Positions 1-6,411 are shown, counted from the first letter of the stretch. The stretch: 8,798 nucleotides of DNA from Desulfobulbaceae bacterium (GCA_023230525.1 JALNXE010000141.1:1-8798), one strand, 5' to 3'. The notes: generated by a model not told the origin, from the sequence alone. Translations and numbers: made by a program.

Positions 1-939
1 AGGCAGGGTGATGACCGTGCGGCCGCTGTAGGGGACGGCGGTTTTACTGAAACGGTTGGTGAAAAGAGAGATCTCCAGGCTGTTGGCCAGGGCATGCTGG
101 CCGCGCAGCCGCACCGCCGCCTGGTCGATATAGGTGGCCAGGGCCTCGTTGAGTTCGGCCAGGGCCTCCACCTGGTAGCCGAAGGATTTGGAGCTGGCGA
201 TGGATTTGCGGCTGATGGGACAATTCTCCAGGCCGAGGCAGGAGATGCCCCGCAGCTCCATGGCGGTGCGCAGGCCGGTGATGCTCAGCTTTTTACGCAG
301 CCAGTCATCCGCGCAGTTTTTCAGATCCAGGGCGGTGGTGACGCCGCAAAGAGCCAGCCGCTGGGCCAGGCGGCGGCCAATGCCCCACACCTCGGCCACG
401 GGAAAGCGGCCGAGAATTTCATCAACAGCCACGGTGGTGATGTCAAACACCCCCTGGTGCGCCTCATTTTTTTTGGCAATATGGCCGGCAACCTTGGCCA
501 GGGTCTTGGTCGGGCCGATGCCGATGGAAACCGGCATGCCGGTGCAGCGCCGCACCGTCTGCCGCAGCTGCCGGCCATAGTCGGTGAGCGATCTGCCGGC
601 AATCGCCGTGAGATAGAGAAAGGCCTCATCAATGGAATAGACCTCCACCTCCGGCTCAAGCTGCCCCAGCAGCGACATCACCCGGCTGGAAATATCGCCG
701 TACAGGGCGTAATTGGAGGAAAAAACCTCCACCCCCTGGGCCTTGAGCAGCTGCTCGCACTTGAAATACGGGGCGCCCATGGCAATGCCCAGGGCCTTGG
801 CCTCGTTGGAGCGGGCAATGATGCAGCCGTCATTGTTGGACAGCACCACCACCGGTCTGCCCATGAGCTGCGGGTTAAAGAGCCGCTCACAGGAGGCATA
901 GAAGTTGTTGCAGTCAACCAGGGCGAACAGTTTGCTCAT
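1..939 (-). CDS. umuC: UmuC, Y-family DNA polymerase V catalytic subunit (partial, C-terminus off the left edge)
   Basis: Catalytic subunit of the SOS-induced translesion polymerase, working with cleaved UmuD dimers on damaged DNA. Read on the minus strand from the ATG at 939, the frame stays open for 313 codons to the window edge; E. coli UmuC is about 420 residues, so roughly a quarter is missing. Visible Y-family features are the N-terminal ALVDCNNFYASCE motif with metal-binding Asp9, the SNNDGCIIARSNEAK finger segment (about 34-48), the catalytic YSIDEAF motif with Asp104 and Glu105, the SIGIGPTKTLAKVA helix (about 138-151) and a helix-hairpin-helix segment near VWGIGRRLAQRL. A GAGGA-like ribosome site lies about 10 bases before the ATG. 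It starts 58 bases after the umuD stop on the same strand, so the two form an operon. The very similar dinB and imuB families are less likely given the adjacent umuD and the CNNFYASCE motif. Confidence 0.95.
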   Translation of the reverse strand, partial: MSKLFALVDCNNFYASCERLFNPQLMGRPVVVLSNNDGCIIARSNEAKALGIAMGAPYFKCEQLLKAQGVEVFSSNYALYGDISSRVMSLLGQLEPEVEVYSIDEAFLYLTAIAGRSLTDYGRQLRQTVRRCTGMPVSIGIGPTKTLAKVAGHIAKKNEAHQGVFDITTVAVDEILGRFPVAEVWGIGRRLAQRLALCGVTTALDLKNCADDWLRKKLSITGLRTAMELRGISCLGLENCPISRKSIASSKSFGYQVEALAELNEALATYIDQAAVRLRGQHALANSLEISLFTNRFSKTAVPYSGRTVITLP

Positions 940-997
940 GGGACAAGTATCCTCAGGCGGCGGCAGGCAGCGCCGCGGCAGTTGTTCAAGCGCCCGG

Positions 998-1444
998 TTA
1001 CAGGCGGTGAATGGCGCAGGTCACCACCCCCCACACCTCAAGCTCCATTTCCTTTTCTATTTCCGTAGGCGGATAAAGCGGATTCTCCGCCACCAGCCGG
1101 CAGCAATCTTCTGTTTTTACCAGCCGTTTCACGGTCAGCTCACCGTCAACAATGGCGATGACGATCCTGCCGGACGCCGGCTCAAGGGAGCGATCGACAA
1201 TCAGAATGTCATCATGATTGATGCCGGCGCCGATCATGGAATCGCCGGCCACCCGGACAAAAAAGGTGGCCGCGGGATTGGTGATCAGATATTCGTTCAG
1301 ATCCAGCTCCCGGTCAATATAATCATCCGCCGGCGAGGGGAAGCCGGCGGAAACGCCGCTGCAAAAAAGAGGACGCAGCACCCGGCTCTTTTTTTCAAAA
1401 CGGTAGATGCCGGCAATGGCGGGAGCAAGACGGGGAGCTGTCAT
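998..1444 (-). CDS. umuD: UmuD, LexA-like self-cleaving subunit of DNA polymerase V
   Basis: Self-cleaving S24-family protein that, after RecA-stimulated cleavage, becomes the active UmuD' partner of UmuC. The ATG at 1444 gives 148 residues and is preceded by AAGGA eight to nine bases upstream; the frame stays open further upstream to 1495, but that extension runs through a terminator-like hairpin and is unlikely to be translated. The cleavage site is Ala33-Gly34 followed by FPSPADDY, where E. coli UmuD has Cys24-Gly25; this matches the Ala-Gly pair used by LexA. The catalytic serine is Ser69 in GDSM and the lysine is Lys106 in ELTVKR, the correct spacing for the Ser-Lys dyad. The C-terminal VWGVV strand is also conserved. 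It is about ten residues longer than the E. coli protein, all in the N-terminal arm. It is the first gene of the umuDC operon and divergent from the DUF4139 gene. Confidence 0.95.
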   Translation of the reverse strand: MTAPRLAPAIAGIYRFEKKSRVLRPLFCSGVSAGFPSPADDYIDRELDLNEYLITNPAATFFVRVAGDSMIGAGINHDDILIVDRSLEPASGRIVIAIVDGELTVKRLVKTEDCCRLVAENPLYPPTEIEKEMELEVWGVVTCAIHRL

Positions 1445-1467
1445 CCGAGTATTCCTTTGGCAGAGAG

Positions 1468-1490
1468 AAAAAAGGGCGGGCGAGCCGCCC
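1468..1490 (-). terminator. Terminator-like hairpin in the umuD leader
   Basis: On the minus strand GGGCGG (1490-1485) and CCGCCC (1479-1474) form a 6-bp all-GC stem with a 5-base loop, followed at once by six T residues (1473-1468) and then CTCTCT. This has the form of an intrinsic terminator, yet it lies between the predicted transcript start (about 1498) and the umuD ribosome site. It may attenuate umuDC transcription, stop transcription arriving from upstream, or simply cap the 5' end of the mRNA. Confidence 0.5.
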
Positions 1491-1504
1491 GGCAACCTCT
1501 CCAG

Positions 1505-1533
1505 AAAATAACAGAGGGACTTTTAACAGTCAA
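1505..1533 (-). promoter_or_regulatory. Candidate sigma70-type promoter of umuDC
   Basis: On the minus strand, TTGACT (1533-1528) is followed after exactly 17 bases by TATTTT (1510-1505), predicting a transcript start near 1498 and a leader of about 54 bases before umuD. Two short palindromes abut or overlap the -35 box: AACCCGGTT at 1532-1540 and GTTATAATAAC at 1538-1548. CTGTTA also occurs twice in direct repeat inside the promoter, 15 bases apart. Any of these could be the SOS operator. None matches the E. coli CTGT-N8-ACAG LexA box, so LexA control is expected from the family but not shown by the sequence. Confidence 0.55.
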
Positions 1534-1564
1534 CCCGGTTATAATAACGGCCAGCATACAGGGC

Positions 1565-1698
1565 TCAGGAGACAGAATGCAAGAAGTGATTCGTTGCCAG
1601 GAGAAACTGCTGCAATGGCTGCAAAAACGGACGGAAACAGGCGGCTGTTTTTTGGTTTTCTCCTCTGACTCCTGAATTCTGTCTCCTGATTCCTGAAC
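1565..1698. repeat. Degenerate heptad repeat with a 14-bp inverted repeat
   Basis: Between umuD and the DUF4139 gene, TCAGGAGACAGAAT (1565-1578) recurs as its exact reverse complement at 1676-1689. The right arm belongs to five consecutive 7-base units starting at 1664, 1671, 1678, 1685 and 1692, all fitting YCTGWNY; the left arm shows the same 7-base period on the other strand. Similar TCCTGA/TTCTG heptad tracts are common as dispersed intergenic elements in bacterial genomes (recollection, not a search). It leaves only 12 bases before the ribosome site of the next gene. Confidence 0.6.
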
Positions 1699-1724
1699 AG
1701 CGCAAATTTCATGGAGAAACAAAA

Positions 1725-3155
1725 ATGAAAAAGACCCTCATTGCCGCATCATCAGCCCTGCTCTGCCTGGCCTGCTGCCTGCCCGCCCTGAGCGCGGAAT
1801 ACACCACCACCCTGGCCGACCAGCAGGGCGTCAGCGTCACCATCTACAACCAGAATCTGGCCCTGGTAAAAGACCGGCGCACCATCAATCTGCCGGCCGG
1901 GCAAAATGTCCTTGCCTTCCGGGAGGTCAGCGCCCAGATCAAACCGGAAACCGCTTTGCTCTCCGGCGGCGACCTGCACGTCCTGGAGCAGAATTTTGAG
2001 TTCGATCTGCTCACCCCCCAGGCCCTGTTGGAAAAATACGTGGGCCAGGAGGTGACGGTGATCCGCACCCACCCCACCACCGGCGAGGAAACTCGGGAAA
2101 AAGCCAAAGTTCTGAGCGCCAATAACGGGGTGGTGCTCAAGCTGGGCGATCATATCGAGACAGGCATCCCCGGCCGCCTGGTGTTTGACCATGTGCCGGA
2201 AAACCTGCGGGACCGGCCCACCCTGACCATGCTGGCCGACAGCACAACGGACAAGCCCCAGCAGGTGGAGTTGAGCTATCTGACCGAGGGGCTCGCCTGG
2301 CAGGCGGACTATGTGGCGGAACTCAACCCCACGGATAACGCCATGGATATCAACGGCTGGGTCACCCTGACCAACCAGAGCGGGACCACCTACAACAACG
2401 CCAGCCTGCAGCTGGTGGCAGGCGATGTCCATCAGGCGCCCCCCGAACAGCCGGCCCGCAGGCTCGTCCAGGACAAGGTCATGACCATGGCTGCGGAGAG
2501 GCAGGATGCCATGGCCGAGGAGCAGATGTTCGAGTACCACCTCTACAGCCTGGAGCGGCCGACCACCATCCGGGACAACCAGACCAAACAGGTGGCCCTG
2601 CTGCAGGCCGGCCAGGTGCCCTGCCGCAAGGAACTGATCCTGCAGGGCGCGGACTATTATTACCGCAGCCAGTACGGAGAGCTCGGCGAGAAAATGAAAA
2701 TCGGCGTTTTTGTGGAGGTGGCCAACAGCAAGGACAACCATCTGGGTCTTCCCCTGCCCAGAGGGGTGGTGCGGGTTTACAAAAAGGATGCCAAGGACAG
2801 GCTGCAGTTTGTCGGCGAGGACCGTATCGATCACACCCCGGAAAACGAGACCCTGCGCCTGAAACTCGGCGATTCCTTTGACGTCACGGCAAACCGGAAA
2901 CAGACGGATTTTAAAAAGGTGGCGGGCTCTTCCCGCTATGACTACGTCTACGAGGCTGTCTTCGGCATTGAGCTGAAAAACGGCAAGAAGGAGGCGGTAA
3001 CCGTCAAGGTGGTGGAACCCATTCCCGGCGACTGGGAGATGCTGGCAGAGTCGCTGCCCCACGTAAAGGCGACAAGCAACACGGCAGTCTGGCAGGTGCC
3101 GGTGCCAGGGCTTGGCTCAACCACCCTGACCTACAAAGTCAGGGTGAAATATTAA
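1725..3155 (+). CDS. Exported DUF4139 domain-containing protein
   Basis: A 476-residue protein with an N-terminal signal peptide: Lys2-Lys3, a hydrophobic core rich in Leu, Ala and Cys (about 5-22), and a probable signal peptidase I site at ALSA-EYTT (after residue 24). Cys17 and Cys18 do not sit in a convincing lipobox. The mature part follows the DUF4139 pattern: an N-terminal beta-rich region with GVSVTIYNQNLALVKDRR, the central YLTEGLAWQADYVAEL block, GWVTLTNQSGTTYNNASLQLVAGDV, and the C-terminal EYHLYSLERPTTIRDNQTKQ segment. The family has no assigned biochemical role that I know of; location is probably periplasmic or outer-membrane associated. GGAG lies 8 bases before the ATG. No convincing promoter is visible upstream, where the heptad repeat sits. 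The gene converges with the YgbA-like gene, with 6 bases between the stops. Confidence 0.85.
   Translation: MKKTLIAASSALLCLACCLPALSAEYTTTLADQQGVSVTIYNQNLALVKDRRTINLPAGQNVLAFREVSAQIKPETALLSGGDLHVLEQNFEFDLLTPQALLEKYVGQEVTVIRTHPTTGEETREKAKVLSANNGVVLKLGDHIETGIPGRLVFDHVPENLRDRPTLTMLADSTTDKPQQVELSYLTEGLAWQADYVAELNPTDNAMDINGWVTLTNQSGTTYNNASLQLVAGDVHQAPPEQPARRLVQDKVMTMAAERQDAMAEEQMFEYHLYSLERPTTIRDNQTKQVALLQAGQVPCRKELILQGADYYYRSQYGELGEKMKIGVFVEVANSKDNHLGLPLPRGVVRVYKKDAKDRLQFVGEDRIDHTPENETLRLKLGDSFDVTANRKQTDFKKVAGSSRYDYVYEAVFGIELKNGKKEAVTVKVVEPIPGDWEMLAESLPHVKATSNTAVWQVPVPGLGSTTLTYKVRVKY
3122..3146. other. Stable hairpin at the 3' end of the DUF4139 gene
   Basis: CACCCTGAC (3122-3130) pairs perfectly with GTCAGGGTG (3138-3146) across a 7-base loop, inside the last codons of the DUF4139 gene. 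No U-run follows directly on either strand; the nearest plus-strand T-run begins at 3168. It may help separate the converging transcripts or protect the mRNA end, but it is not a standard intrinsic terminator. Confidence 0.35.
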
Positions 3156-3161
3156 CGCCGG

Positions 3162-3491
3162 TCAGAATTTTTTCGGCTTTTTGCGCCAGCCGTCCAGCAG
3201 GTGCATGAAGCCGAGATAGGGATGATGGAGCATCATGCGCGGCCCGACGTAGCGCATCACCTTCCGGATCTTTTCCCGCATCACCGGCTTGTAGCAGTGG
3301 ACGGCACATTTGCCGCAGGTCGTCTTGCCTTGCTGAAACGGGCATTTCCGCAGACGCCGGCGGGCATAGTCCAGCAGCTCGCCGCACTCGGCGCACAGCG
3401 GCTGGCCGCCATGATGCAGCTTGCGGCAGTAAATGCGGATCATGGCCTCAATGGTTTCGGCCTCTCTTTGTATCCGGCTGGAAGAATACAT
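3162..3491 (-). CDS. ygbA: YgbA-family protein (nitrous oxide-stimulated promoter family)
   Basis: A 109-residue, strongly basic, cysteine-rich protein. It shows the family layout: SSRIQRE near the start, IYCRKLHH (Cys22), LCAEC (Cys33, Cys36), YARRRLRKCPF (Cys50), CGKCAVHCYKP (Cys59, Cys62, Cys66), then VMRYVGPRMMLHHP. The paired cysteines suggest a metal-binding fold. E. coli ygbA belongs to the nitrosative-stress (NsrR) regulon; the molecular function is unsettled and the family name refers to its promoter, not to an activity. The ATG at 3491 keeps the conserved SSRI..RE segment in the protein, although no Shine-Dalgarno is visible in the AT-rich leader (3492-3520). It converges with the DUF4139 gene. 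Confidence 0.8.
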   Translation of the reverse strand: MYSSSRIQREAETIEAMIRIYCRKLHHGGQPLCAECGELLDYARRRLRKCPFQQGKTTCGKCAVHCYKPVMREKIRKVMRYVGPRMMLHHPYLGFMHLLDGWRKKPKKF

Positions 3492-3716
3492 GGGGTTTAA
3501 AAAAAAATATTTTTTGCGCGGCTCAAATAAGATTGGGTTTATCCGCCGGAAGGCTGCCGAATTCTTTCCGCAGGCCCTTCATCGTCTCTACCGGGACATT
3601 AGCAGCCAGCAATCATGCAAGTCAAGCGGAACATCACTGCGGCCGGGCAAAGAAATTGAGTTGCAAATTACGGTTTCTCATGCTAAAAAACCCTTTAAAA
3701 TTTTGCAAGCCTTCAC
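3492..3716. promoter_or_regulatory. Intergenic region with promoters for the YgbA-like gene and tRNA-Arg
   Basis: On the plus strand, TTGCAA (3661-3666) and TAAAAA (3684-3689), 17 bases apart, make a plausible promoter for the tRNA about 20 bases before its 5' end. On the YgbA side, an imperfect 15-bp palindrome with TTTGCG and CTCAAA arms (about 3513-3527) lies in the AT-rich upstream region and could bind a regulator; its spacing is one base short of a canonical FNR site. Weak overlapping open frames here show no protein-like character. Confidence 0.4.
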
Positions 3717-3793
3717 GCGCCCGTAGCTCAGCAGGATAGAGCACCGGCCTTCTAAGCCGTAGGTCGCCCGTTCGAATCGGGCCGGGCGCACCA
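3717..3793 (+). tRNA. tRNA-Arg (anticodon TCT)
   Basis: A 77-base tRNA with encoded CCA. The acceptor stem GCGCCCG (3717-3723) pairs with CGGGCGC (3783-3789), the discriminator is A, and CCA occupies 3791-3793. The D arm has GCTC/GAGC, the anticodon loop CTTCTAA (3749-3755) carries TCT at 3751-3753, and the T arm has GCCCG-TTCGAAT-CGGGC. It reads AGA and, by wobble, AGG codons. The top pair of the anticodon stem (position 27 with 43) is C against T, a mismatch; the other four pairs are Watson-Crick. Confidence 0.97.
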
Positions 3794-3804
3794 ATAAAAT
3801 CAAG

Positions 3805-3839
3805 AAGCCATTAGCTCGTATAGAGTTAATGGCTTTTTT
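3805..3839 (+). terminator. Intrinsic terminator after tRNA-Arg
   Basis: AAGCCATTAGCTC (3805-3817) pairs with GAGTTAATGGCTT (3823-3835): a 13-bp stem with one G-T pair and a 5-base loop, running into TTTTTT (3834-3839). It lies 11 bases after the CCA end, so it ends the tRNA transcript and insulates the accessory gene downstream. Confidence 0.9.
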
Positions 3840-4172
3840 GTTTGGTTCTTTGAAATAGACAAAAAACTATCAAAAAAGGTCAAAGATTATAAACGCGTCT
3901 GGCAATCCTCGGCATCAGATTTAACTGAATTTTGTTACGTATAACTCAGGAAACATCTTAAGTCTAAGTATCTGGTTCCAGAATAAATATTACCAGAGGA
4001 TATTTACTCCCCTTCCATGTTGTAACTCACCTGTTTTTCAAATCAAATTTCGGAAATATTATCTCGACTTTGCAGCGCAATCGGACTAATAACAAAAAAA
4101 AATCGATAACACATATTTTGCGCATCTACATTTGTTTCTAAGTTTCGGCTGTTGCTGTGTATGGGGGGAGAA
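3840..4172. other. AT-rich non-coding leader of the accessory region
   Basis: No gene is recognisable here. The stretch is clearly richer in A+T than the flanking chromosomal genes, as expected at the edge of an acquired segment. A weak promoter candidate for the KAP-lectin gene is TTGTAA (4020-4025) with TCAAAT (4043-4048), 17 bases apart. A 7-bp inverted repeat, TAAATAT (3984-3990) with ATATTTA (4000-4006), lies just upstream of it. No copy of the tRNA 3' end, integrase or transposase sequence is visible. Confidence 0.45.
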
Positions 4173-6302
4173 ATGTTAATTTTATCAGATGATTTTGCCG
4201 ACCAGGACCTGATTGGCCATAAAGATTATTGTGATGGTTTAGTTGAAATGATCCGAACGGTAAAATCCCGCGGATCGTTTACCATTGGGGTTTATGGGCA
4301 ATGGGGCTCCGGAAAGACCAGTATGCTGCAACAAATAAAGAAAGCCCTGGATGATACGAAATCCGCAGAGCAGCCAATAGTTACGGTCTGGTTTAATCCA
4401 TGGCAGTTCGTCGCTGAAGAACACCTGATCATCCCATTTTTTCACACGTTGATTGCCTCTTTGCAAAAAGAGGTCGAAAAACCAAAAATCGAAATAATAG
4501 CGAAAAAGTTGTCCGGCTTTATCGAGAAGATTGCCCATGTCCCTTTGGCGCTGGTCTATGGCATGGAGGCGGAGCTGAAAATACCATTGATGAAATTAAA
4601 AATGTGCCCGTCAAAGTCAATGGATTACCAGCAGAAAAAGGAGGATGCAATTGACGCGGAAAGCGCCAAAGAAAATGAAACCGCCATGCAGGCTGCAGCC
4701 CGGTGTTATGAGAGCACCTATTATAACCTCCTCCAGACCCTCCAGGATGCTGCAGACAATCTGGAGGTAAAGATTGTCGTCTTTATTGATGACCTTGACC
4801 GTTGTTTGCCCGAGAAGGCGGTGCAACTCCTGGAAGGACTGAAGGTGCTCCTTGATCTGCGCAATTTCGTCTTTGTCATGGGGGTGGCCCAGGAGGTCAT
4901 CGAGCGGGGCATCCGGGTGCGTTACAAGGAACTGTATCTCACCGGCCAGCAGGATGACCTCCCCAATATTGAAGGGCAGTATCTTGACAAGATCGTCCAA
5001 TTCCCTTTTTCTTTGCCTGGGGCAGATCCTGAAGATCTAAAACAAAAAATACTTGCCGAACAGCTGGAAAAGCTGGAAGGGGCCGAGCCATTTGTCGAAA
5101 TGATCCATGAGGCGCTGGGGAGTAATCCCAGAACAATCAAGCGTTTCATCAACGCTGTTTCCTTTTCCCTGCATCTTGCCGGCAAAAAATCCAATAAAGA
5201 CAATCTCTTTCATCCTGAACTCTTGATCAAAACCAGTCTCATTGGCTATCTTTTCCCATCCCTTTATCGGCAACTTGAACAATATCCAAGTCATCTGGTG
5301 AGGTTGGAGGAAATTGTCAGGGAAACAGTAGAGGAAAGGGACCAGAAAAGAAATGCCTCTGGCGAAAAATTTATTGAGGGTCAAGGCCACCAGGTGAAAA
5401 AGACTGATTTACCCATTATTGACCAGTGGCTTGAAGATGACAAAATCCGTAAGCTCCTGCCGATATTAAAAATCCGTACAACTGCCGGGGAAACAGGCTT
5501 TCAAAACCCGGAAACCGTAAAAAAGTATGTTCGCCTGCTGGCCACATCCCTGCAATCCGAGGTCACCTCCAAGGCAAAAGCGTCGAGGACAGTAAATAAA
5601 TCTCTCCGGGAGCAGATGCGGGATCGCATGCTTCCCATCCAAGGGGGGAAGTTTACAATGGGTGATAACGAAAGTGGCCGGGTGGAGGTGACCCTGAGCA
5701 ATTTTAAGATGGATAAGTATCCGGTAACCCAGGCGCTCTATGAGCAGGTCATGAATACGAACCCGAGCCACTTCAAAGGGGAAGACCGGCCTGTTGAACA
5801 GGTCAGCTGGTTTGATGCGGTTAAGTTTTGCAATGAACTGTCCAGGCAGACAGGACTGGAGCCGGCCTATGAGATTGCCGGCGAGCAGGCGAAAAGAAAG
5901 CCCAAGGCAAACGGCTACAGGCTGCCCACCGAGGCGGAGTGGGAATATGCCTGCCGGGCGGGGACAACAGGCGATCATTATGGAGATCTGGATGAGATTG
6001 CCTGGTATGAGGAAAATTCAGGGGGAGAGAGCCACGGGGTCGGGCAGAAGAAGGCCAATGACTTCGGACTCCATGACATGCTGGGCAATGCCTGGGAGTG
6101 GTGTAATGATTGGTATGGTGACTATCCAAAAGGCACAGTGACTGACCCTACGGGCGTAGAAAATGGCGCATACCGCGTGTTTCGCGGCGGCAGCTGGAAC
6201 GACTTCGCCAGGTACGTGCGCGCGGCGTACCGCTTCAGGTACTCACCTGATTACCGCTACATCAACCTGGGATTCCGGCTTGTCCTGCCCCCAGGTCAGT
6301 GA
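4173..6302 (+). CDS. KAP-family P-loop NTPase fused to an FGE-sulfatase/C-lectin-fold domain; probable DGR target protein
   Basis: A 709-residue two-domain protein. The KAP NTPase carries Walker A GQWGSGKTS (about 42-50), the WFNPWQF motif (73-79), Walker B VVFIDDLDRC with Asp206/Asp207, and the SNPRTIKRFINAV segment (317-329). The transmembrane insertions common in KAP proteins are not evident. A charged linker (about 380-485) leads to an FGE-sulfatase domain (486-709) with GGKFTMG, YRLPTEAEWEYACRAG (582-597), GNAWEW (638-643) and RGGSW...GFRL at the end. The cysteine pair of catalytic formylglycine-generating enzymes is absent from the RGGSW segment, so this is likely a binding domain. Known KAP proteins include the phage-exclusion factor PifA; ligand sensing by the lectin end and signalling by the NTPase is inference. 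The start at 4173 is chosen for GGGGAG just upstream, although the gap of two bases is short; TTG 4152 and ATG 4161 are in-frame alternatives. The 5' half is AT-richer than neighbouring genes. Confidence 0.88.
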   Translation: MLILSDDFADQDLIGHKDYCDGLVEMIRTVKSRGSFTIGVYGQWGSGKTSMLQQIKKALDDTKSAEQPIVTVWFNPWQFVAEEHLIIPFFHTLIASLQKEVEKPKIEIIAKKLSGFIEKIAHVPLALVYGMEAELKIPLMKLKMCPSKSMDYQQKKEDAIDAESAKENETAMQAAARCYESTYYNLLQTLQDAADNLEVKIVVFIDDLDRCLPEKAVQLLEGLKVLLDLRNFVFVMGVAQEVIERGIRVRYKELYLTGQQDDLPNIEGQYLDKIVQFPFSLPGADPEDLKQKILAEQLEKLEGAEPFVEMIHEALGSNPRTIKRFINAVSFSLHLAGKKSNKDNLFHPELLIKTSLIGYLFPSLYRQLEQYPSHLVRLEEIVRETVEERDQKRNASGEKFIEGQGHQVKKTDLPIIDQWLEDDKIRKLLPILKIRTTAGETGFQNPETVKKYVRLLATSLQSEVTSKAKASRTVNKSLREQMRDRMLPIQGGKFTMGDNESGRVEVTLSNFKMDKYPVTQALYEQVMNTNPSHFKGEDRPVEQVSWFDAVKFCNELSRQTGLEPAYEIAGEQAKRKPKANGYRLPTEAEWEYACRAGTTGDHYGDLDEIAWYEENSGGESHGVGQKKANDFGLHDMLGNAWEWCNDWYGDYPKGTVTDPTGVENGAYRVFRGGSWNDFARYVRAAYRFRYSPDYRYINLGFRLVLPPGQ
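6183..6299 (+). other. Putative DGR variable region (VR)
   Basis: The last ~38 codons of the KAP-lectin gene. After RGGSW, the positions that are surface-variable in DGR lectin-fold targets are N676, D677, F678, Y681, Y686, F688, Y690, Y694, Y696, I697 and N698. Their codons are AAC, GAC, TTC or TAC and ATC: every one ends in C and is reachable from AAC by changing adenines only. In the rest of the lectin domain 8 of 10 tyrosines use TAT, whereas all 5 in this segment use TAC. The segment ends in GGATTCCGG and a GC-rich stretch, as expected for an IMH-type 3' boundary. No adenine-rich template copy occurs in the window, so the exact VR limits cannot be fixed. Confidence 0.75.
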
Positions 6303-6317
6303 GCCAGGGGACGGGAA

Positions 6318-6411
6318 GCGGAGCACAGGGGGCAGGAAGGCACAGACGGCGACAGCCCGGAGGGACGGAGGGCTGTGCCAGGCTGGGCAGGCCTGGCCCG
6401 GTGCGGAGCAC
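6318..6411 (+). other. VR-proximal hairpin cluster flanked by 9-bp direct repeats
   Basis: Just after the KAP-lectin stop, ACAGCCC (6352-6358) pairs with GGGCTGT (6370-6376), and CCAGGC (6378-6383) pairs with GCCTGG (6391-6396). A competing 7-bp pairing joins GGCACAG (6339-6345) and CTGTGCC (6373-6379). The whole block is bracketed by two exact copies of GCGGAGCAC (6318-6326 and 6403-6411). DGRs such as that of Bordetella phage BPP-1 need a hairpin just downstream of VR for homing; the position here fits, although the loop (11 bases) is longer than the known tetraloop. An eight-T run at 6418-6425 may also make the end of the block a terminator. Confidence 0.5.

Noticed and set aside
94..1068. 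Long plus-strand open frame of 324 codons
   Set aside because: It is antisense to umuC, whose own frame has all Y-family motifs; the plus-strand product is Gly/His/Gln-rich without family character.
905..1675. Plus-strand open frame of 256 codons over umuD and its upstream region
   Set aside because: Antisense to umuD and continuing through its promoter and the repeat; no domain recognised.
1676..1702. LexA box from CTGT (1679-1682) and ACAG (1697-1700)
   Set aside because: The gap is 14 bases rather than 8, and the match comes from the heptad repeat.
1441..1722. Minus-strand open frame of 93 codons upstream of umuD
   Set aside because: It is translated from the heptad repeat (QESGD/QESEE-like peptides) and runs through the leader hairpin; a typical spurious call.
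1752..3062. Minus-strand open frame of 436 codons
   Set aside because: Fully antisense to the DUF4139 gene, which has a signal peptide, ribosome site and family motifs.
5628..6302. Functional formylglycine-generating enzyme (sulfatase maturation)
   Set aside because: The cysteine pair expected within the RGGS-like segment of catalytic members is absent, and no sulfatase gene is nearby.
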